Made by a program: the position numbers and the translations under genes
Part shown: piece after piece, positions 43,152 through 50,947 of the stretch
Layout of the letters: each line of letters opens with the position of its first letter
Position numbering within the stretch: the stretch's first letter is position 1
Assembly: GCF_000568255.1 (NCBI RefSeq)
Contig: NZ_KK037166.1
Location: 11,467,061 to 11,531,060 of the forward strand
DNA: 64,000 bases
DNA from: Kutzneria sp. 744
GTDB taxonomy: Bacteria; Actinomycetota; Actinomycetes; Mycobacteriales; Pseudonocardiaceae
Direction of reading: 5' to 3'
The notes under the pieces: model-generated
The model's database searches: none
Seen by the model: only the letters and a program-made list of their open reading frames with translations
What the model was told of the DNA's origin: nothing

Positions 43152-43814
43152 ATGCCCCCGGTGTCCCTCGCGCCCGCGCCACGCCGAGGCCCGCAGCCGG
43201 CCCTGGTCACCCTGGCCTGTTACCTGCTGGCCGGTGTCGCGGCGTTGCGGCTGGTGGCCGCGATAGCGGCGTTCTTCGCCGTCCCGGAGTTCGCCTGGCT
43301 CTACAGCCAGCAGTACGGCGACGACGAGCGCGGTCAGGTCGCGGCGATCGGCATCGTCGTCCTCGGGGTCTGTTCCCTGCTCGTCGCCGGCGTGTACCTC
43401 GTCCTGGCGCTGCTCGACGGCGCCGGGAAGAACTGGGCCCGCGTCCTCACCTGGATCACCGGCGTCCTCACCGTCATCGGAACCGTGATCGTGCTTGCGG
43501 TCGACATGGCCAGCGGCGTCGCCTGGTACCGGCAGCTGACGGTGATCATCGCCTGGGTGACGGTGGCGTTCGCAGTCGGGGCGCTCGTGTTGCTCGCGGT
43601 GCCGCCAGCCCATCGCTACTACCGATCACTCCGCCGCATCCCGCCACCGGCATGGCTGCCACCCCCGCCCGGGTACCGACCCCCATCCGGCTACGGTCCG
43701 CCGTGGTACGGCTCGCCACTGACACAGCAGCCAGGTCCGGGGTGGCAGGGCACCGCGCCGCCCGCAGTGCCACCGCCGCCGCCCGGCACCGACGTGCCAC
43801 CCCCTGACAGCTGA
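43152..43814 (+). CDS. Four-helix membrane protein with Pro-rich tail
   Basis: About 220 residues. Four hydrophobic helices (ALVTLACYLLAGVAALRLVA, IGIVVLGVCSLLVAGVYLVL, VLTWITGVLTVIGTVIVLAV, LTVIIAWVTVAFAVGALVLL) precede a Pro/Gly/Tyr-rich cytoplasmic tail (PPPGYRPPSGYGPPWYGSPL). Many actinobacterial DUF-type small membrane proteins share this design. It begins 3 nt after the stop of the surface-protein gene (a GTG at 43146 would overlap it), so the two are co-translated and may form a complex. No biochemical role is known. Confidence 0.8.
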   Translation: MPPVSLAPAPRRGPQPALVTLACYLLAGVAALRLVAAIAAFFAVPEFAWLYSQQYGDDERGQVAAIGIVVLGVCSLLVAGVYLVLALLDGAGKNWARVLTWITGVLTVIGTVIVLAVDMASGVAWYRQLTVIIAWVTVAFAVGALVLLAVPPAHRYYRSLRRIPPPAWLPPPPGYRPPSGYGPPWYGSPLTQQPGPGWQGTAPPAVPPPPPGTDVPPPDS

Positions 43815-44600
43815 TAGCACGTCAGGCCAGATGCCATCTCAACAAGTTCTGATAGCCGGGATTACCAACAGGAACCTCCCCCGTCCGGGTTCCGGGCCGA
43901 GGTCGAGTCCGAGCAGGCCTTGCCCGCGGCGAACAGCTCCTGGCGATGGCCGACGCGCACGAGCACACTCGGCCCATCAACTCCGGATGGCAAACGAGGC
44001 AAAACATTTAGTAGCTACCCCCGGTGTTGCATGTAGAGATTTGCGTCGTTGTCAGTTGGGGATAGCCCGCAGAGTTACTTCGACATCCTCGCCCGCGTAA
44101 AGGACCAATAGTCAAGTTGCTAGATGACTCCTACACCTCTGCTGAAACACGGCTTCTGATCTGGTATCATATAGGGTGGCTGTTAAATCAAGTCGGAAAA
44201 GCCCGTTGGTCTGGGAGAGGAGTCCGCTCTGAGCCAATAGCGACTGGTTTTGCATCACACAAGCCCTCGCCTGGGTGGAACGGTACAGATGGTACTTGTG
44301 GTAGTTTCACCCCATCAATCAGATATAATTCTTATGGCTGTAGATGCGTCAACCGTTATAAATACCGTCGATATGAGTCGTTCCCGAGTGATGCCCAATC
44401 CAATAGGTTGAGCTAGGCGAAGCACCGGGGCCACAAGAGCACCGATACATGTATCGGTACCTATGACCTCTGACCGGAGAGGCCCCCACAACCTGAATCA
44501 ACACTCTCCTGACTTATATTTATAGGTTGTATGGCCTTGAGGAATGATCGAGCAAGTTTTACCAGCTTCTTCGCATCCTGATCGCATTGCCAGAATTTTT
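43815..44600. other. AT-rich non-coding island
   Basis: Between about 44010 and 44600 the base composition falls to roughly half A+T, unlike anything else in the window. There is no convincing gene; a 99-codon open frame at 44117-44416 has no ribosome-binding site and no protein character. An 18-bp palindrome lies at 44441-44458. The right edge, about 44610, coincides with the start of recombinase-accessory sequence, so this is probably imported DNA. Confidence 0.55.
44441..44458. promoter_or_regulatory. 18-bp perfect palindrome in the AT-rich island
   Basis: accgatacatgtatcggt reads the same on both strands, the size and symmetry of a TetR- or GntR-type operator. No regulator gene lies beside it, so its function is unknown. 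Confidence 0.5.
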
Positions 44601-44795
44601 ACAGAGAGCCGACCGCTGGAATGCGGCAACGTCGCGCCCACCGCCGACAACATCGACGCACTCGGACACGAGCACGCCCGGCTCGCCGACGAACTCGCCG
44701 CCCGACCGAGCCTGCCGCCGCTGCTCGCGCACCGACTGCGCGCCCGCCACGGCCAGATCACCCACTTCCTCGACCGCCACAGGGAGACCCCGTGA
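44544..44795 (+). CDS. Small recombinase-accessory-like protein, 5' end replaced
   Basis: Codons from about 44620 encode TADNIDALGHEHARLADELA, ARPSLPPLLAHRLRARHGQI, THFLDRHRETP. Small helical proteins of this type occur next to actinobacterial tyrosine-recombinase modules. The first 25 residues (MIEQVLPASSHPDRIARIFT) come from the AT-rich island and look unrelated, so the original start was probably lost. Its TGA overlaps the GTG of the next gene (GTGA). Confidence 0.5.
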   Translation: MIEQVLPASSHPDRIARIFTESRPLECGNVAPTADNIDALGHEHARLADELAARPSLPPLLAHRLRARHGQITHFLDRHRETP

Positions 44796-45188
44796 CCCGC
44801 CGGCCCAACCTGCCAGCCCTCGCCGACGTCATGACGGCGATCACGGAGCTGACCGACGCGGCCGGCAAGCCACCGACCGTCCTCGCGGTCGCTGCCCGCG
44901 TCGGCCTGGCCAACACCACGTTCCGCCGGCACTTCCCCGAGGTCGCCACGACTGTCCAGTCGGCGCCGGCAGGCGGCTGGAGCTGTGGGCGTCGAGGCCG
45001 AGATCACCCGGTTCGAGCGGCTCAAGTCCGACAACGACCGGCTGCGCCGCGACAACCACGAGCTGACCGAGCACCTCGCCCTCGCGGTCGCCGCCATCCA
45101 GCGGCTGTCCATCCAGAAGGAGCAGCTGCTGCGGCAACTGGAGGCGGCCGCGAGGGTGCCCAGCATTGACCCGAGCCGACGGCGGTGA
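44792..45188 (+). pseudogene. Recombinase-accessory HTH/coiled-coil protein, frameshifted
   Basis: From GTG 44792 one frame gives TRRPNLPALADVMTAITELT, DAAGKPPTVLAVAARVGLAN, TTFRRHFPEVATTV: a helix-turn-helix. After about 44950 the homologous continuation is in another frame: VEAEITRFERLKSDNDRLRR, DNHELTEHLALAVAAIQRLS, IQKEQLLRQLEAAARV, a coiled coil. Intact relatives read straight through this junction. No integrase follows, so this is a leftover of a recombinase module. Confidence 0.65.
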
Positions 45189-45425
45189 GCAGCGTGGCGC
45201 AGATCGCGCCAACGGCCAGGCCGCGCGACGCCTCGAGTTGACGACGGCGTGCACATCGGCTGTACTCACCCGGTCGACCACGAAGTCGAATAACACCACC
45301 TGACTTGGGATTATTCGATCACCGGTCGATAGCTGAGCGCCTCGGCGAGACCCGGGGCTTCCCCGCACAGCATGCGTGCCCGGCCACCCCGGCGGGCATG
45401 AGCCCTGCTGTCCGGGAGCCGCACT

Positions 45426-45580
45426 ATGCCCGAGCCGATGCCCTACGCGGAGTTGCACTGCCACTCCCATTTCAGCTTCCTGGACGGCGCGTCGTCGCCG
45501 GCCGAGCTGGTCGCCGAGGCGCATCGGCTCGGTCTGTCCGCGTTGGCGATCACCGATCACGACGGCCTGCACGGCGATGC
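45426..45580 (+). pseudogene. dnaE2: dnaE2 fragment: N-terminal PHP domain start
   Basis: [20 protein letters not shown] then [20 protein letters not shown] and DGLHG is the opening of the PHP domain of the error-prone polymerase DnaE2 (translesion synthesis, works with ImuA'/ImuB). The ATG at 45426 follows GGAGCCGCACT. After about 50 residues the similarity ends abruptly; the full protein is over 1000 residues. Two other dnaE2 pieces, from a different part of the gene, lie at 50683 and 57333. Confidence 0.8.
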
Positions 45581-45699
45581 CGCGTCCGCCGCCACCCGAT
45601 CGGCCGGCCGACAGCGCAGATCCTGCTGGGCCAGCCTGCGGCACGCGGGCCAAACTCCCGGCACCATGCTGCCATGCTCATACGATGGAGACTGATCCC

Positions 45700-46155
45700 A
45701 TGCTGCGGCTGCTCAAGCTGCTTTCGCTGGCGGCCTTCGTCGAGAACGGTGGCTGCGGGCTGCGGCCAACAGGTGGGGGCGGCGCACCCGAGCTGGACAA
45801 CGACCTGGCGCTGACGGCCGCCGACATGTGCGCCTACTTCGCCGACGCCGTCGAACACGTGCGCAGCGACGGCGATGAGTTCGAGTACGTCGAGCTCGCC
45901 GACTTCACACTGAGGTTCGTCACCAACGTCGGCGTCGACTCCGCCGCCGAGCTCCTGCTCGGCGGCATCGTGGCCAGCTCGCTCGGCCTGCTCGCCGGGA
46001 CCGACATCCGCGTGATCGGCCGCAAATGGATCGGCGAGACGATCGACGCCTGCTGGGCCGTCAAGATCGCCCCACCGATCCGCTCCGGCCGAAGCCTCGC
46101 CGGCAGGAGATCCACGTCGCTGATCGACTTCGAGGCCAGCGACCTGGAGCCGTAG
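45700..46155 (+). CDS. Protein of unknown function
   Basis: 151 residues from ATG 45700 with GGAG 9 nt upstream. The middle is acidic and well-formed (LDNDLALTAADMCAYFADAV, EHVRSDGDEFEYVELADFTL), followed by a hydrophobic stretch (AAELLLGGIVASSLGLLAGT). No family recognised. It follows the dnaE2 fragment and precedes repeat copy A. It may itself be a fragment, since the last 25 residues look improvised (SGRSLAGRRSTSLIDFEASD). Confidence 0.5.
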   Translation: MLRLLKLLSLAAFVENGGCGLRPTGGGGAPELDNDLALTAADMCAYFADAVEHVRSDGDEFEYVELADFTLRFVTNVGVDSAAELLLGGIVASSLGLLAGTDIRVIGRKWIGETIDACWAVKIAPPIRSGRSLAGRRSTSLIDFEASDLEP

Positions 46156-46283
46156 GTCGCCCGGTAGCCGCATCGAGCTCGTGGCCGCCGAACGGGTCCA
46201 ACGGTAACTCGACGACCCCTCGACAAACCCCCGAGCGGCGCCGGCGATGGGCCGGACGACCGTTAACCTGGCCGGTGTCGACC

Positions 46284-46472
46284 GAGTAAATGCCAAGGAT
46301 TTGAGACTGATCATGGGTGACACGGCCGTGAGACAGCCGACGAAGCCCAGGTCAGCGAAGATCTACATGTCGTCGGCGGTGAGACCCTACATCTGTGTAG
46401 GATCTCGAATCCCGCTGCACTTTCCCGGCAAGAACTGCACCTGCGCCGCACCTGTGCAGCGGGACCGAGACT
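46284..46472 (+). repeat. Dispersed repeat, copy A (long form)
   Basis: Shares with copies B-D the words TTGAGACTGATCATGG (46301), GTGAGAC, CCAGGTC, AAGATCTACATGTC and GAGACCCTACA. Like copy B it continues with ATCTCGAAT, CTGCACTTTC, GAACTGCACCTG and TGTGCAG, ending in CGAGACT. It lies just downstream of the minus-strand MFS gene. Confidence 0.75.
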
Positions 46473-46502
46473 ACGACGTCAAGGTGGAGCCAGGTTCGAA
46501 CT

Positions 46503-47540
46503 TCACGCGGCCAGTCGCGCGATCGCGCAGAACACAGCCGCGACGGGAGCGACGACGAAAGCCCCGGTGGCGCCGTACTGATCGGCCTGCCAGCCGGCAA
46601 CGAGCTGGCCTACGGCGGTGCCGACCGGCCCGCCCGCGCTCAGCATCGCGATCACCGTGCCGACGCGACCGACCGCCAACCGCTCAGCGGTCGCGAACAA
46701 CGACACCATGTACGGCGCGATGGTTATCCCCCCGATGATCATCGCCAGTGGCAGCGGCAGCACCACCAGCCCGATCATGCCGATCACCAATGCGGCGGCA
46801 GAAAGCCTTCGGGACAGCCGCATCCAACCGTTGGCGACACCGCCGACGCAACTGCCCACGCCCAGCAGCCCGTAGAGCTGACCGGCACCGCCGTGCGCCG
46901 TGACGCCGGTTTGCACGGCCCCGAAGATCACTCCTACCGACACCATCGCAGCGACCAGAACCGCGATCGACAGCCACCGCACTGCGACCGCGCTACTCGC
47001 CGGCGTCGGCCGGCCGCGGTCGTACCGCAGCGCGAACGGCACCGCCGCCACCAGCAGCAGAACCAGCATCGCCGGCAGGCTGGCGATCATCGGTCCGACG
47101 ATGAAGCCGATCTCATCCGCCGCCGCCTCGAAAGACAACGCCACCGGCAGCAGATCCGGCCTGTGCAGAGCCCAGTGCACGCGTACCAACGGTCCGACCT
47201 GCGGCTGTGTCAGCCCGACGAGCACCGCCACCAGCCCCGCCGGCCATCCGTGCGCCGGTGTACAGATCATGAACGCCGCCGCGCCGACATTGAGCACCGC
47301 CGCGACCACGCCGACGCGGCGCGGGCCATGACGGTCAGCGAGGCGGCCAGCGATCAGTCCGCCCACCGCGATCGCGATGCTCTGCGCAGCCGCTACCCCG
47401 CCCGCGTGGGCGAAGTTCATGCCGCCGGTCCGCAGCCAGAGCAGCGTCGCTAGCGACACCATCGCGTAGGGCAGCCGGGCGGCCAGGCCCAGCACGAGGA
47501 ACAAGGGACCGGACGAGCGCGCGAGCTCGCGGTAGGACAT
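46503..47540 (-). CDS. MFS transporter
   Basis: 345 residues from ATG 47540 (GGGAGA 5 nt upstream). Ten to eleven helices; the loop GGLIAGRLADRHGPRRVGVV is an MFS motif A, and EIGFIVGPMIASLPAMLVLL a motif C-like helix. It is shorter than usual (380-420) and resembles small actinobacterial 'MFS_1' permeases. It lies alone between repeat copies A and B. Confidence 0.85.
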   Translation of the reverse strand: MSYRELARSSGPLFLVLGLAARLPYAMVSLATLLWLRTGGMNFAHAGGVAAAQSIAIAVGGLIAGRLADRHGPRRVGVVAAVLNVGAAAFMICTPAHGWPAGLVAVLVGLTQPQVGPLVRVHWALHRPDLLPVALSFEAAADEIGFIVGPMIASLPAMLVLLLVAAVPFALRYDRGRPTPASSAVAVRWLSIAVLVAAMVSVGVIFGAVQTGVTAHGGAGQLYGLLGVGSCVGGVANGWMRLSRRLSAAALVIGMIGLVVLPLPLAMIIGGITIAPYMVSLFATAERLAVGRVGTVIAMLSAGGPVGTAVGQLVAGWQADQYGATGAFVVAPVAAVFCAIARLAA

Positions 47541-47761
47541 GACGTCTCCCGGGCACAACCACGAGACGCGCCTACCCAGCCACCAGACGCGTGCCCTGTC
47601 CCGGTTCTGGCGTGACCATACACGGCACATCGACATCGGCCGAGCAAGTAATCACGTCTGCCACCTGGCGGCCGCCGGGAACGGCGCCGACACGTCGCAG
47701 CCAAGGCTCTGGGGGCTGACCTAGACGGTCAGTCCGGCAGCGCCGCCGCGTGCCGGTCGCG
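47541..47761. promoter_or_regulatory. Upstream region of the MFS gene
   Basis: About 220 bp before the minus-strand MFS gene. It presumably includes its promoter. No distinct motif is seen before repeat B begins. Confidence 0.3.
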
Positions 47762-47951
47762 GAGGAAATGTCACGAGTTTGAGACTGATCTTGGTGACAG
47801 CCCGCTGAGACGAGTTGAGAAACTCCAGGTCGGACAAGATCCACATGTCATGGGCGCCGAGAACCTACACCTACTGTACGGTCTCAAATCTCGCTGCACT
47901 TTCTCAAAGAGAACTGCACCTGAGCTGCACTTATGCAGCCGATGTGAGACT
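47762..47951 (+). repeat. Dispersed repeat, copy B (long form)
   Basis: Begins GAGGAAATGTCACGAG, then TTTGAGACTGATCTTGG, CTGAGAC, CCAGGTC, ACAAGATCCACATGTC, GAGAACCTACACCTAC. The core is closed by GGTCTCAAAT (47880), an inverted match to its TTTGAGAC start. A second part with three CTGCAC words and a final GTGAGACT aligns with copy A. Confidence 0.8.
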
Positions 47952-47990
47952 CGGCCATCCGCGGGCGGAGCCTGCTCGCTTCGTCAGCGG

Positions 47991-49589
47991 CTAGGCACCG
48001 AGCTGCAGGTACGCGTCACTTCCGAACGGGATGATCCGCTGCGGTTCGGCCGCGCTCGCTCGGATGGCTTCGCGCAGCGCGTCGGCCTGGCTGGCGAGCC
48101 GGTCCTGCAGGCGAGCCTGGCGCTGCAGCGCCTCGTCGAGGCGTGACTCTGCCTGGTCGACCAGGCCGGCAGCCGTAGCCATGCGCGCCCGCTGCGCGGC
48201 CAGGTCGGCTGCCACGGCAGCTCGAATGGCGGCCTGGGCGTCCTCGCCGACCGGTGGAGCGGCCAGTTGGTCGGGGTGATTGAGCTGCAGGAACACCCCT
48301 CGTTCCGGCTGGACGCCCCGGACCGTGTTGGCGTACGCCTGCCTCGCCCGGGCACCGGGAGTGTCCGGGGCGACCCGCAGGAACACCTCCCAGTGCACGA
48401 CGTCGGCGCTGGCGTCGAACTGGAACCACAGGGTGTGCTGCTCGGTGACCAGGGCCAGGATCTGCTCGCGCTCGTAGGTGAAATCATGAGCGGTGAGACT
48501 CAAGACGTGAGCACTGCTGCCGCCGCCGTACGCCTGCATTGCCTCCATGACCGCCAGCACGTAGAACCGTACTTCCGCAAAGGGCCGGGCGAGCAACTGA
48601 ACGTGCTGAGCGGCGGCTCCGAGGGTGATGCGGGAGGATTCCACGGCCGCCTGCTGAGCGGCGAGCGCCTCCTGGACGTGCTCGATCAGTCGGTGGGCCC
48701 GCTCGGCGGCCATCGACAATCCCGCCTGCGCCAACAGCAGCGCATCGCCCCCGGTGGCCGGCAGGGGCGGGTGAGGGCCGACGTCCGGCCCAGGCGGAAG
48801 GTCGGCGTCTTGGATCGCCTGCACCAGCTGGGTGATGACGTCGTTCAGCGCGCTCAGCCGGTCCACCGGGCTGTTCGGCCGGGCGCACACGGCGGCCGCT
48901 ACCGTTTCCGTGACGTCGGACAGACCGGCCGCGCGGGCGTCCACCACGAGGCCGGGGGCCAACGCGAACGCCGTCATCAAATGGTCGGTGCGGCCGTGGT
49001 GGACGGCCAGCGCCAGATGCAGCTCGGCGCAGGCTGCCAGCGGTTCGATGTACCGCATCAGCACTTCGGCGGACCGCTCGACCTCGTGCAGCCGCCGGTA
49101 TAGGCCCGCCGCGATCAGCACAGCCGTGGCCGCCATGACCGGGGCCTGGCGGGCGCCGTATTGGGCGCATTGGGCGAACGCCTCGGCCGCACCGGCACCG
49201 GCACCGGCGCGTTCCCGCGCCACCGCCAGGTTGAACCACCACGCCGGGTTGTAGCGAAACTGCGCCACCGCGCGCTCCAGGTCGGTGACCGCGTCCTGCA
49301 GCCAGCCCTCAGCGAGGGCGTAGGAGCCGTTGCGGAACAGCTCGTCGCCCGCCGTCTGACTCGGGTTGGCGAGCACATGCTCGATCAAGCCCAGGCGCTC
49401 GGCGGCCGCCGACAGTTGACCGATGATCGCCGGCAGCGCCTGGTCCGCCACCGCCGCCAACCGAGCCACGTCCCGCGCCACCGCGTCGCCGCCGAAGCGG
49501 ATGTCCCCGAGAAGATCGACGACGGTCGAGTGCCGCTGCGCGGCCAGCAGGCGGTCGTAATAACGGTCGAGCTCGGTGCGCAGCGTCAT
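47991..49589 (-). CDS. Helical-repeat/coiled-coil protein, unknown
   Basis: 532 residues from ATG 49589 with GGAGG 5 nt upstream. The N-terminal half is helical repeats of TPR type (SYALAEGWLQDAVTDLERAV, FRYNPAWWFNLAVARERAGA, AAEAFAQCAQYGARQAPVMA). A central mixed region (HVLSLTAHDFTYEREQILAL, LWFQFDASADVVHWEVFLRV) follows. The C-terminus is a long coiled coil (LVDQAESRLDEALQRQARLQ, DRLASQADALREAIRASAAE). No enzymatic motif, signal peptide or membrane segment. It stands alone between repeat copies B and C and may be a scaffold or sensor. Confidence 0.8.
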   Translation of the reverse strand: MTLRTELDRYYDRLLAAQRHSTVVDLLGDIRFGGDAVARDVARLAAVADQALPAIIGQLSAAAERLGLIEHVLANPSQTAGDELFRNGSYALAEGWLQDAVTDLERAVAQFRYNPAWWFNLAVARERAGAGAGAAEAFAQCAQYGARQAPVMAATAVLIAAGLYRRLHEVERSAEVLMRYIEPLAACAELHLALAVHHGRTDHLMTAFALAPGLVVDARAAGLSDVTETVAAAVCARPNSPVDRLSALNDVITQLVQAIQDADLPPGPDVGPHPPLPATGGDALLLAQAGLSMAAERAHRLIEHVQEALAAQQAAVESSRITLGAAAQHVQLLARPFAEVRFYVLAVMEAMQAYGGGSSAHVLSLTAHDFTYEREQILALVTEQHTLWFQFDASADVVHWEVFLRVAPDTPGARARQAYANTVRGVQPERGVFLQLNHPDQLAAPPVGEDAQAAIRAAVAADLAAQRARMATAAGLVDQAESRLDEALQRQARLQDRLASQADALREAIRASAAEPQRIIPFGSDAYLQLGA

Positions 49590-49667
49590 GGAACCTCCGG
49601 GGCCCTTACCGCTCGTATGTCGTCGATCGCCCGCCCCGTGCTACATCGTGACTACGTTGCCTAGGCT

Positions 49668-49783
49668 GAGGAAATGTCGCGCGAAATGAGACTGATCATG
49701 GTGACATCGCTGTGAGACGAGTCTTGAACCTGCACGTCAAACAAGATCGACATGTCGCCCGCGGCGAGAACCTACACCTACGC
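49668..49783 (+). repeat. Dispersed repeat, copy C (short form)
   Basis: GAGGAAATGTCGCGA, ATGAGACTGATCATGG, TGTGAGACGAG, ACAAGATCGACATGTC and CGAGAACCTACACCTAC match copy B almost word for word. The second half (CTGCAC words) is missing; a terminator hairpin begins 3 nt later. Confidence 0.8.
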
Positions 49784-49786
49784 ATC

Positions 49787-49819
49787 GAGGGGCGCCTCCG
49801 TCATCAGGAGGCGCCCCTC
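49787..49819 (-). terminator. 13-bp perfect hairpin
   Basis: gaggggcgcctcc (49787-49799) and its exact complement (49807-49819) enclose a 7-nt loop. It lies 15 bp after the stop of the minus-strand 35-codon gene and is a good intrinsic terminator for that operon. Confidence 0.75.
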
Positions 49820-49834
49820 GCGCGCATCGTCAGC

Positions 49835-49942
49835 TCAGGTTTGGGGTAGCAGACCGCACAGGCCGTACTTTCCCACTGCCCACGTCGTCTTGGCAGTCGA
49901 TTTCATGGCCATCAAGGCCAGCTTCTCCTTGCCTCGATTCAT
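49835..49942 (-). CDS. 35-residue basic peptide gene
   Basis: ATG 49942 follows an excellent GAGGAGG site by 6 nt and is directly after the stop of the preceding small frame. The peptide (MNRGKEKLALMAMKSTAKTT, WAVGKYGLCGLLPQT) is basic and amphipathic, with one cysteine near the end. A strong terminator follows. Too short for family recognition; a leader-like, toxin-like or regulatory peptide is possible. The support is the ribosome-binding site and terminator, not homology. Confidence 0.5.
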   Translation of the reverse strand: MNRGKEKLALMAMKSTAKTTWAVGKYGLCGLLPQT

Positions 49943-49953
49943 GTTGGGCCTCC

Positions 49954-50139
49954 TCACCTGTCGTTCTCCTCGTGCCGCTTCAGGTCGTCGAGCATGTTGG
50001 TGCAGATCAGATCGACAAACTTCATGGCGCCAAGAGCGACCAGAGCTACGAGGAAGCAGGTCAGCGTGTTGCCGCCCCCAACCTCAAGCCTCAGCCGACG
50101 AGGTCCAAAAATCGTACAGGAACTCCACCAGCACGGCAT
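49954..50139 (-). CDS. Possible small single-helix membrane peptide
   Basis: The end of this frame (NTLTCFLVALVALGAMKFVD, LICTNMLDDLKRHEENDR) has a transmembrane helix and a charged tail and stops 11 nt before the 35-residue gene. The start is uncertain: ATG 50139 lies without a clear ribosome-binding site; ATG 50022 would remove most of the helix. Low confidence, but the small-gene pair with a terminator looks organised. Confidence 0.35.
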   Translation of the reverse strand: MPCWWSSCTIFGPRRLRLEVGGGNTLTCFLVALVALGAMKFVDLICTNMLDDLKRHEENDR

Positions 50140-50149
50140 CCGGATCGGA

Positions 50150-50596
50150 TCAGCGAGTCGCCAGCGGGGGTGAGACCTTCGCGCGCACCACCACGAGGTC
50201 GAGCTCGCGGTGGCGAAGAAGCCGTCCACGGCGGTCGGCTGCCAGGTCGGCGGGCTTGATCACGACGAGCCTCAAGCCATGAGCGGGGATTTCCTGGTCT
50301 CGGCGCTGGTCGTAGATCTTGCGTTGCAGTCCTCGGTGGACACCGCTGATCGTCATCCGGTGCGGCTTGTCGAAGTGGGGTACCGGCCGGTCGTGCTGGA
50401 GTTCGCGGTATTCCACCACCAGGCCGTGGCCGGGCCAGTACGAGTCGACCCTGAGGGTGGCGGTGTGGCCGCGGGCGTCTGGGTCTCCACGCAGCCACTC
50501 GAAACGTGCTTGGCGCTTCCCGGCCTCCTGCAACACCTCGTCGCACAGGTCGAGCACGTAGTACTCGTCGCTGTTCTCACGGCCCATGCTGGCCAT
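50150..50596 (-). CDS. Predicted PD-(D/E)XK-like small protein
   Basis: 148 residues (ATG 50596 or 50587). Conserved-looking blocks are RVDSYWPGHGLVVEYRELQH, PVPHFDKPHRMTISGVHRGL and QRKIYDQRRDQEIPAHGLRL. The 'D-x(10)-E-Y-x-E' strand pair followed by basic helices resembles small Vsr/DUF559-like restriction-fold proteins (inference). After the TGA at 50150, the same frame continues with a protein-like SDPDAVLVEFLYDFWTSSAE then A and a stop, so a recent nonsense change may have shortened it. Confidence 0.65.
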   Translation of the reverse strand: MASMGRENSDEYYVLDLCDEVLQEAGKRQARFEWLRGDPDARGHTATLRVDSYWPGHGLVVEYRELQHDRPVPHFDKPHRMTISGVHRGLQRKIYDQRRDQEIPAHGLRLVVIKPADLAADRRGRLLRHRELDLVVVRAKVSPPLATR

Positions 50597-50682
50597 GGTG
50601 CACGCCCGACGTGCTCGACCGGGGCGCGCCCTCGCCGGACGCGGCCGATCAGTGGCCAGCCGGATACCCTCCCTGCAAGCCG

Positions 50683-50890
50683 CGTTGCAGCTTGCCGGTC
50701 AGCTCCAGCACGAGTTCGGGGATGCCAGTGCGCGTGGCGGCGGCGGGGTCGGGCAGCGCCGACCAGTGGTCCAGGCTTCGGGTCCAAGCGTCGGCCTGGC
50801 CCAGGCCGTAGCCCAGGGTGCCGGGCGACGTCGCGCACCGCCATGCGCGGGCGGTAGGAGATGACGTTGGCGACCAGGGCGGCGTTGCCC
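50683..50890 (-). pseudogene. dnaE2: dnaE2 internal fragment, frameshifted
   Basis: AALVANVISYRPRMAVRDVA then, one frame away, YGLGQADAWTRSLDHWSALP and TGIPELVLELTGKLQR correspond to the polymerase-domain stretch also present in the 57333 fragment (VISYQQRLAIRDVARALGHD...). A one-base insertion near DVARHPG breaks the frame. Both ends of similarity are abrupt. Confidence 0.7.
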
Positions 50891-50947
50891 TCCGCCAGCA
50901 CCGGCAATCCGTTCGCCGCGCGCGGGCCGGTACTCGATGATGGCGGC

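Noticed and set aside
44117-44416. 99-codon open frame in the AT-rich island
   Set aside because: No ribosome-binding site, no protein-like pattern; open by chance in lower-GC DNA.
45286-45318. tcgaataa/ttattcga inverted repeat as an attachment site or terminator
   Set aside because: Only 8-bp arms with a 17-nt spacer and no neighbouring recombinase gene or gene end that it would serve.
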